Source: Amycolatopsis vastitatis (GTDB taxonomy: Bacteria; Actinomycetota; Actinomycetes; Mycobacteriales; Pseudonocardiaceae). From it: a stretch of 64,000 nucleotides of DNA. The notes beneath the pieces were generated by a model. That model saw only the letters and a list, made by a program, of their open reading frames with translations, made no database searches and was not told the origin of the DNA. The stretch lies in NCBI RefSeq assembly GCF_002234595.1, contig NZ_NMUL01000026.1, positions 62,001-126,000 on the forward strand. Reading direction: 5' to 3'. Position 1 is the stretch's first letter; every line of letters starts with the position of its first letter. Positions 58,774 to 64,000 of this stretch are shown one piece after another. The position numbers and the translations under genes are program-made.

Positions 58774-59514
58774 ATGACCACAACGAGCGCGTATGCGCTG
58801 GAGCTGACCGGGGTGCGGAAGGTGTACGGCTCCGGCGACGGCGCGGTCACCGCGCTGGACGGCGTGTCGGCGGGTGTCGCGCGGGGGACGTTCACCGCCG
58901 TCATGGGCCCGTCGGGCTCGGGCAAGAGCACCTTCCTGCACTGCGCGGCCGGGCTGGACCGGCCGACGTCGGGAAAGGTGCTGCTGGGCGGCACCGAGAT
59001 CGGCGGCCTGAAGGAAAACGAGCTGACCCGGCTGCGGCGCACCCGGATCGGGTTCGTCTTCCAGGCCTACAACCTGTTGCCGTCGCTGAACGTGCTGCAG
59101 AACATCACGCTGCCGATGCGGCTGGCCGGCACCAAGCCGGACCCGCGGTGGCTGCGGCAGGTCGTCGACGGCGTGGGGATCGCGAACCGGCTGGAACACC
59201 GTCCGGCGGAGCTGTCCGGCGGGCAGCAGCAGCGCGTCGCGATCGCGCGGGCGCTCGTCACCCGGCCCGAGGTGGTGCTGGCCGACGAGCCGACCGGTGC
59301 CCTCGACACGCGCACCGCGCGGCAGGTGCTGGACCTGCTCCGCGCCGTCGTCGAGGGCATGGGGCAGACCGTCCTGATGGTCACCCACGACCCCGTCGCG
59401 GCTTCGGCGGCGCACAGCGTCCTGTTCCTGGCCGACGGCAAGCTGGCCGGTCACCTCCCGAACCCCACGCCCGAGCGGGTGGCGGAGCGGATGACGCACC
59501 TCGGGGAGTGGTGA
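58774..59514 (+). CDS. MacB/LolD-type ABC ATPase
   Basis: A 246-residue ATPase: VYGSGDGAVTALDGVSAGVA, Walker A GPSGSGKSTFLH (~46-57), FVFQAYNLLPSLNVLQNI (Q-loop), signature LSGGQQQRVAIARALV (~148) and Walker B VVLADEPTGALDTRT (~168). The LLPSLNVLQNI form is typical of FtsX-partner ATPases that drive mechanotransmission, not transport through the helices. ATG at 58774. Its stop overlaps the permease GTG by four bases. Diverges from a two-component system. Confidence 0.93.
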   Translation: MTTTSAYALELTGVRKVYGSGDGAVTALDGVSAGVARGTFTAVMGPSGSGKSTFLHCAAGLDRPTSGKVLLGGTEIGGLKENELTRLRRTRIGFVFQAYNLLPSLNVLQNITLPMRLAGTKPDPRWLRQVVDGVGIANRLEHRPAELSGGQQQRVAIARALVTRPEVVLADEPTGALDTRTARQVLDLLRAVVEGMGQTVLMVTHDPVAASAAHSVLFLADGKLAGHLPNPTPERVAERMTHLGEW

Positions 59515-62045
59515 GCGTGCTGACACTGGCCTGGCAGACGATCCGGACCCGGCTCGGCGGGTTCGCCGGCGCGTTCATCGCGATCCTGTGCGGCACCGCC
59601 CTGGTGGCGGCGTGCGGTGTCCTCATGGAGTCCGGCCTGCGCGCCGGCGTCCCCACGCAGCGGTACGCCGCCGCGGCCGTCGTCGTCGGCGGCGCCCAGA
59701 CCGTCCGGCCCCCGGGCGCCGACGCGCTTTCCTTCGAGCAGGTCGGCGAGCAGCCCACGGTCCCGGCGGCGCTGGCCGGGCGGATCGCCTCCGTGCCCGG
59801 CGTGCGTTCCGCGGTGGCGGAGCAGAGCTTCCCGGCGCAGGTGGTGACCCGCGACGGGCAGGTGCTCGGCGGTCCGGAGTCCCTCGGCCACAACTGGGAC
59901 GCGGCCGCGCTGGCGCCGTTCACCCTGCGTGGCGGTGACGCGCCCGCGGCCGCCGACGAGGTCGTGCTGGACGCCGACCTGGCGCGCCGGGCCGACGTCG
60001 GCATCGGCGGGCAGGTGCGGATCACGACGCGGTCGGTGCCGGCGACGTTCAAGGTGAGCGGTGTCGTCGACAGCGTGTCGCGCCAGTCGGCGTTGTTCTT
60101 CACCCCGGAACGGGCGGCGGAGCTGGCCGGGCAGCCCGGCCGGGCGCACGCGATCGGCGTCCTCGCCGGCCCCGGGGTGACGCCGGAAACCCTGGCCGAC
60201 CGGGTGCGGGCGGTCGCGGACGGCGCGGAGGTCACCACGGGCGTCGAGCGCAGCAGCGTCGAGTTCCTCGACGTCAGCCAGACGCGGACGCTGCTGCTGG
60301 CGATCGCCGGTTCGTTCGGCGGGTTCGCGTTGCTGGTCGCGGTGTTCGTGGTGGCGAGCACGCTGGCCCTGACGATCAACCAGCGCCGCCGCGAGTTCGC
60401 GCTGCTGCGCGCGGTCGCGGCCACCCCGAAGCAGATCCGCAAGCTCATCGGCATCGAGACGACGCTGGTCGCGCTGGTCGCCGGCGTGCTGGGCAGCGCG
60501 CTGGGCCTGGTGGTGGCGTCCGGGCTGCGGGACGCGTTCGCCGCGATCGGGGTGATCCCGGCCGACTTCGGGCTGGCGATCAGCCCGCTGCCGCTGCTCG
60601 CCGCGGTGCTGCTCGGCCTGGGCGCGGCCCGGCTGGCGGCCTGGGCGGCGTCGCGGCGGCCGTCGTCGATCCGGCCGGTCGAGGCGCTCGGGGAGGCCGC
60701 AGTGGAGCGGCGCGAACTCGGCCGCGGCCGGCTGCTCACCGGCTGGGGCCTGGTGCTCGCCGGCTTCGGCGGCGCGCTCGTCCCGCTGTTCCTCCGCGGC
60801 GACATCGCGGCCGCGGTGTCCTCGATGGCGACGCTGGTCGTGGTCATCGGGCTGGCCGTGGTGGGCCCGCAGGTGACCGGCCTGGTGGTGCGGTTCCTGG
60901 CCCCGGCGCTGGCGCGGGTGTGGCGGATCAGCGGGTACCTGGCGGGCGCGAACGCCCACGCGAACGCCCGGCGCGTCGCCGCCGCGGTGACGCCGCTGAT
61001 GCTCGCGGTGGCGTTCGCCCTCGCCATGTTCTACGGCCCGCTGGCCGCCACGGCGGCGGCCGAGCAGCAGACGGCGCGGTCGACGACCGCCGACTACGTG
61101 CTCGCGGCCCCGGGCGGCGTTTCCCCGGAGGTCGCGGAGGCGGCCCGGCAGGTGCCCGGTGTGGCGGCGGCGACGCCGGTGGTGCGGACGTCCGTGATCA
61201 CCGCGAGCACGCTGGGCGACAGCGTCGAGGTCCAGCGGACGCCGGCCCAGGGCCTGGCGGCCGAGGAGGCGGGCGGCGCCCTCGAACTGGGCGTCGACGC
61301 GGGGAAGCTCACGGACCTGACCGGCGACACCGTGGCGCTGAGCCGCTCGGAAGCGGACTGGCTGGACAAGAAGCTCGGCGACGAGGTCGAGTTCTACTTC
61401 GGCGACGGCGTCCCGGCGAAGCTGCGGCTGGTGGCGACGTACACGCACGACCTGGCGTTCGGCGACTTCGTCCTGCCGGTGGCGCTGGCCCGCGAGCACG
61501 TCGGCGGCCGTCTGGACGACTCGGTGCTGATCCGGAGCCGGCCCGGCGCCGACGCGGCCGCGGTGGCCACGGCGTTGCGGGCACTGCCCTACCCGGGCCT
61601 GACCCTGACCACCCCGACCTCGGCCGCCCCGGAAGGCGGCGAACGGCAGGCGCAGTTCTACCTGAACCTTGTGGCGGCCGGCGTGATCGTCGGGTATCTG
61701 GCGATTTCCGTGGCCAACACGCTGGTCCTGACGACGGCGCAGCGAAGCCGGGAGTTCGCGCTGCTGCGCCTGGTCGGGACAACGCGTCGTCAGGTGACCC
61801 ACATGATGCGGCTCGAGGCGCTGGCCACGGTGGGGATCGCCATGGCACTGGGGACGCTGGTGGCCCTGGTTCCGTTGGCACTGCTCAACATCGGATTGCG
61901 CGGCAACGTGGTTCCGGCGGGACCGCCGTCCGTCTACTTCGGAATCATCGCGGGCGCGGCGGCGCTCGGGATGGTGGCGATCGGGGTGGCGACGCGGGTG
62001 ACGCTGCGAGCCCGGCCGATCGATGCGATCGGCGTGCGCGAGTAG
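59511..62045 (+). CDS. FtsX-family ABC permease (MacB-like)
   Basis: An 844-residue permease with two FtsX units: N-terminal helix (TRLGGFAGAFIAILCGTALV), a large external domain (~40-265), an FtsX helix triple at ~270-400, a middle pair of helices (~425-475), a second external domain (~490-690) and a final FtsX triple near 700-840 (SRE-FALLRLVGTTRRQVTHMM; LRARPIDAIGVRE end). The signature FALLRAVAATPKQIRKLIG near 297 repeats as FALLRLVGTT near 745. Likely role is resistance to cell-envelope stress or peptide export. GTG at 59511. Confidence 0.9.
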   Translation: MSVLTLAWQTIRTRLGGFAGAFIAILCGTALVAACGVLMESGLRAGVPTQRYAAAAVVVGGAQTVRPPGADALSFEQVGEQPTVPAALAGRIASVPGVRSAVAEQSFPAQVVTRDGQVLGGPESLGHNWDAAALAPFTLRGGDAPAAADEVVLDADLARRADVGIGGQVRITTRSVPATFKVSGVVDSVSRQSALFFTPERAAELAGQPGRAHAIGVLAGPGVTPETLADRVRAVADGAEVTTGVERSSVEFLDVSQTRTLLLAIAGSFGGFALLVAVFVVASTLALTINQRRREFALLRAVAATPKQIRKLIGIETTLVALVAGVLGSALGLVVASGLRDAFAAIGVIPADFGLAISPLPLLAAVLLGLGAARLAAWAASRRPSSIRPVEALGEAAVERRELGRGRLLTGWGLVLAGFGGALVPLFLRGDIAAAVSSMATLVVVIGLAVVGPQVTGLVVRFLAPALARVWRISGYLAGANAHANARRVAAAVTPLMLAVAFALAMFYGPLAATAAAEQQTARSTTADYVLAAPGGVSPEVAEAARQVPGVAAATPVVRTSVITASTLGDSVEVQRTPAQGLAAEEAGGALELGVDAGKLTDLTGDTVALSRSEADWLDKKLGDEVEFYFGDGVPAKLRLVATYTHDLAFGDFVLPVALAREHVGGRLDDSVLIRSRPGADAAAVATALRALPYPGLTLTTPTSAAPEGGERQAQFYLNLVAAGVIVGYLAISVANTLVLTTAQRSREFALLRLVGTTRRQVTHMMRLEALATVGIAMALGTLVALVPLALLNIGLRGNVVPAGPPSVYFGIIAGAAALGMVAIGVATRVTLRARPIDAIGVRE

Positions 62046-62052
62046 GCGGGTC

Positions 62053-64000
62053 TCACGGGCCGGGTCCCGCGGGCCACAGCCCGAGGCGGCCGAACTCGGC
62101 ACGGACGTGTTCGTGCACCGGACCGTCGAGTTCGGCGACGAGCGCGATGGTCTGGCGGGATTCGTTCCACGCCTCGGCCTGCCGGCCCGTGGCCGCGAGG
62201 GAACGGACCAAGGCCACCAGCGCGCGGACGGCCTGGCCGCGGTCGGCGGAGGACCGGGAAATGCCGAGTGCCTTCCGGGCGTACAGCAGGACATCGCCGT
62301 GTTCGCCGGCGTCGCAGCCGGCCTCACTCAGCTCGACCAGCGCGGTGAGCGTCCGCTCGTGGTCCGCGGGGTGGCGGTCGTGCAACGTGACTGCCTCGGT
62401 CAGGAAGCGGATGGCCTCCGTCGTCCGGCCGGCCCGGCGGCTCAGGAGGCCGAGCTCCAGCGCCATGGCGGCGTGACGCCGGTGATCACCGAGTTCGGTG
62501 TAGAGCAGTTTCGCGCGGGTCAGGTACCGCGCTGCCTCTTCGAGCCTTTCCCGCCGGCGGAGATGCGCGCCGAGCGCACCGTGCACCGCCGCGCATTGTG
62601 CGGGTTCGGTCAGGCCGTCCTGGAGTTCCAGGGCCTGGCGCAGGCAGGACTCGGCGTAGGCCGGGTCACCGGAGTCCTCCGCGTGACCGGCGAGCAGGAG
62701 AAGGACTTCGGTCGATGACCGGTTGTCGCCCGTGACGCGGAAGATCGTGCTCGCCAGCTGGAGGGATTCCTCGGCTTTCACCGGATCGCCGAGCACCTGG
62801 TGGATGCGTGCCAGCGCGGTCAGTGCCTGGCCCTCGGCACCGAGAGCTTTCGCGGCTCGGGCGGCCAGCAAGACGGCTTGGGCGGTTTCGTGCCATCCGG
62901 CGCCCGTGAAATCGAGGTGGGGCCGGAGCAACCGCAGCAATGTCCCCGCCCGGGCCAGGTCACTGCTCGCCGCGCGGTGGATCGCGGCGGACAGATACGT
63001 TTCCTCCTCGGCGAGGAACGCCTTGGCCGCGGTGTAGTCCGGCGGCCGATCCGCACCGCGCCACCGGGTGGGTGCCAGGGCTTCGGCGGCCTCCTGGACG
63101 CGGGCGATGTACCAGTCGAGCAGCCGTGCCTGCGCGCGCAAGCGGTCGGCCGGCGGATCGTGGACGAGCGCGAGGCGTTCGCCGGTCGCCCGGGTGAGTG
63201 CGTCCATGCGGAAGCGGCCGTCTTCCCTGATGACGAGGTAGCGGGCGGCCAGTTCGGCGAGCGCGCCGCGGGTGGTCTCGTCGTCGGTCCCGTCGAGGGC
63301 GCACACCGCTTCCTCGCCGATGCCGGATTCGACGTGGACCGCGAGCAGCCGGAACAGCCGGGCGGCCCGGGGGCCGAGCGCGTCGCAGGACCACAGCAGC
63401 GAAGTCAGGATCGTTCCCGACGCGAGTTCGCCGGCCAGGAGCAGCTCGGCCGGGCTCGGTAGTCCCCCGGTGTCGGGCAGGAGCTCGGCGAGGGTACGGA
63501 CGGCCTGCGGAGTACCGCCGGTGAGCTCGACGACCGTCGCCGGCTCCGGGGGCGCGACCGGCGAGTCCCGGAGCAGGCCGGCGAGCAGCCGGGCCACCTC
63601 GATCTCGGTGAACCGCCCGGCCTCCAGGCGATAGGCGCCGTGGCGGGTCACGAGGTCGCTCAGCCGGTGCCGGCTGGTGACGATGACGACGCACTGGGCA
63701 CTGCCCGGCAGCAAGGGCACGACCTGCCCGGAGTCCCGCGCGTTGTCCAGGAAGAACAGTGCCCGGCTGTCGTCGAACAGGGTGCGCAGCATCGCCGTCC
63801 GGGCGCTCAGGCTCGCGGGCATCGCCGACGCCGCGACGCCCAGGGCGTCGAGGAACTCACCCAGGACCTCGCCCGGATCGCGCGGAGGGGCAGTGCCGTA
63901 CCCGGAGAGGTCGGCGTGCAGCTGGCCGTGGGGGAACTGGTCGCGGATGCCGTGCGCCCAGCACAGTCCGAGCTCCGTCTTGCCGACCCCGGCCGGGCCG
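62053..64000 (-). CDS. AfsR/SARP-like NB-ARC/TPR regulator, 5' end beyond window
   Basis: The frame is open to the window edge. From the edge inward there is Walker A GPAGVGKTEL, then ALFFLDNARDSGQVVPL (Walker B-type), IVTSRHRLSDL, a winged-helix segment (SSLLWSCDALGPRAARLFRLL-like, ~residues 140-165 of the visible part) and TPR-like helices (SLQLASTIFRVTGDNRSST, LGAHLRRRERLEEAARYLTR, LGLLSRRAGRTTEAIRFLTE). This matches the NB-ARC plus TPR half of AfsR-type regulators, so a SARP DNA-binding N-terminus is expected upstream of 64000. It is convergent with the FtsX permease, eight bases apart. Confidence 0.85.
   Translation of the reverse strand, partial: GPAGVGKTELGLCWAHGIRDQFPHGQLHADLSGYGTAPPRDPGEVLGEFLDALGVAASAMPASLSARTAMLRTLFDDSRALFFLDNARDSGQVVPLLPGSAQCVVIVTSRHRLSDLVTRHGAYRLEAGRFTEIEVARLLAGLLRDSPVAPPEPATVVELTGGTPQAVRTLAELLPDTGGLPSPAELLLAGELASGTILTSLLWSCDALGPRAARLFRLLAVHVESGIGEEAVCALDGTDDETTRGALAELAARYLVIREDGRFRMDALTRATGERLALVHDPPADRLRAQARLLDWYIARVQEAAEALAPTRWRGADRPPDYTAAKAFLAEEETYLSAAIHRAASSDLARAGTLLRLLRPHLDFTGAGWHETAQAVLLAARAAKALGAEGQALTALARIHQVLGDPVKAEESLQLASTIFRVTGDNRSSTEVLLLLAGHAEDSGDPAYAESCLRQALELQDGLTEPAQCAAVHGALGAHLRRRERLEEAARYLTRAKLLYTELGDHRRHAAMALELGLLSRRAGRTTEAIRFLTEAVTLHDRHPADHERTLTALVELSEAGCDAGEHGDVLLYARKALGISRSSADRGQAVRALVALVRSLAATGRQAEAWNESRQTIALVAELDGPVHEHVRAEFGRLGLWPAGPGP

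Noticed and set aside
1..64000. CRISPR arrays, tRNA/rRNA genes, IS elements, integrases, prophage
   Set aside because: No regularly spaced repeats, cloverleaf-like sequences, transposase motifs (DDE) or tyrosine/serine recombinase motifs were seen; the inverted repeats found lack transposase genes.

Overview
The window is high-GC actinomycete DNA. Frequent GTG starts, many 1-4 nt ATGA/GTGA gene overlaps, AfsR-type SARP regulators, a LAL-type LuxR regulator, TetR/MarR/GntR genes beside their targets, a mycothiol-type DinB domain and a FolP2-type protein point to a Pseudonocardiaceae-like genome. Two long dyads carrying the core GAACGACTC(G/T)TTC (30732-30790 and 37502-37557) resemble repeats I associate with Amycolatopsis; that assignment is from memory and is inference. 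No rRNA, tRNA, IS element, prophage or CRISPR array was seen. The layout is accessory chromosomal DNA made of small metabolic and regulatory modules.

Left part (1-25 kb): a PfkB-like protein overlaps a GTP cyclohydrolase II whose key Tyr is Leu. Next come several small oxidoreductases and hydrolases with divergent regulators and clear operators, a secreted discoidin/FN3/sugar-dehydrogenase protein, a three-gene YbjQ-domain operon, a divergent sugar pair (PfkB kinase and GH4 glycosidase), a frameshifted P450, and a Tat-exported ketosteroid dehydrogenase behind a KstR-like operator. A luciferase-family oxidoreductase, a TetR/amino-acid dehydrogenase pair, an epoxide hydrolase fused to a mycothiol-type domain, a DUF11-like secreted protein and a secreted trypsin-like protease complete this part.

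Middle part (25-43.5 kb): a LAL regulator diverges from a small two-gene unit. A rhomboid protease, FolP2, a frameshifted methyltransferase, a LolA-like protein with an ABC-2 transporter, a lipase-like hydrolase, an EamA transporter with an abnormal antisense tail, MarR and an MBL hydrolase follow. The most system-like locus is 38.7-43.5 kb. It holds a complete mannose-family PTS (IIB, fused IIC-IID, IIA) translationally coupled to a cytosolic ceramidase-like amidohydrolase. A convergent GntR/UTRA gene closes the locus. In front lie two promoter-like elements, each overlapped by a DasR-type inverted repeat, with a 61-nt two-tier hairpin between them. I read it as an undescribed amino- or acyl-amino-sugar uptake and deacylation pathway; the substrate is inference.

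Right part (43.5-64 kb): an AfsR-like regulator diverges from a thioesterase-like gene lacking its nucleophile, followed by an MFS exporter. Then come a lone Shedu defence nuclease, an orphan NMT1/TauA-type binding protein, a five-gene branched-chain amino-acid-type ABC operon (livG-F-H-M plus binding protein) bracketed by good terminators, a TetR gene, a NarL/histidine kinase pair divergent from a MacB/FtsX-type transporter, and the 3' part of a second AfsR-like regulator running off the window.

Two genes (P450 at 14484-15673 and methyltransferase at 30803-31871) are each broken by one base. Either they are recent pseudogenes or the assembly has indel errors there. All functions are assigned from motifs read by eye; no database search was run.
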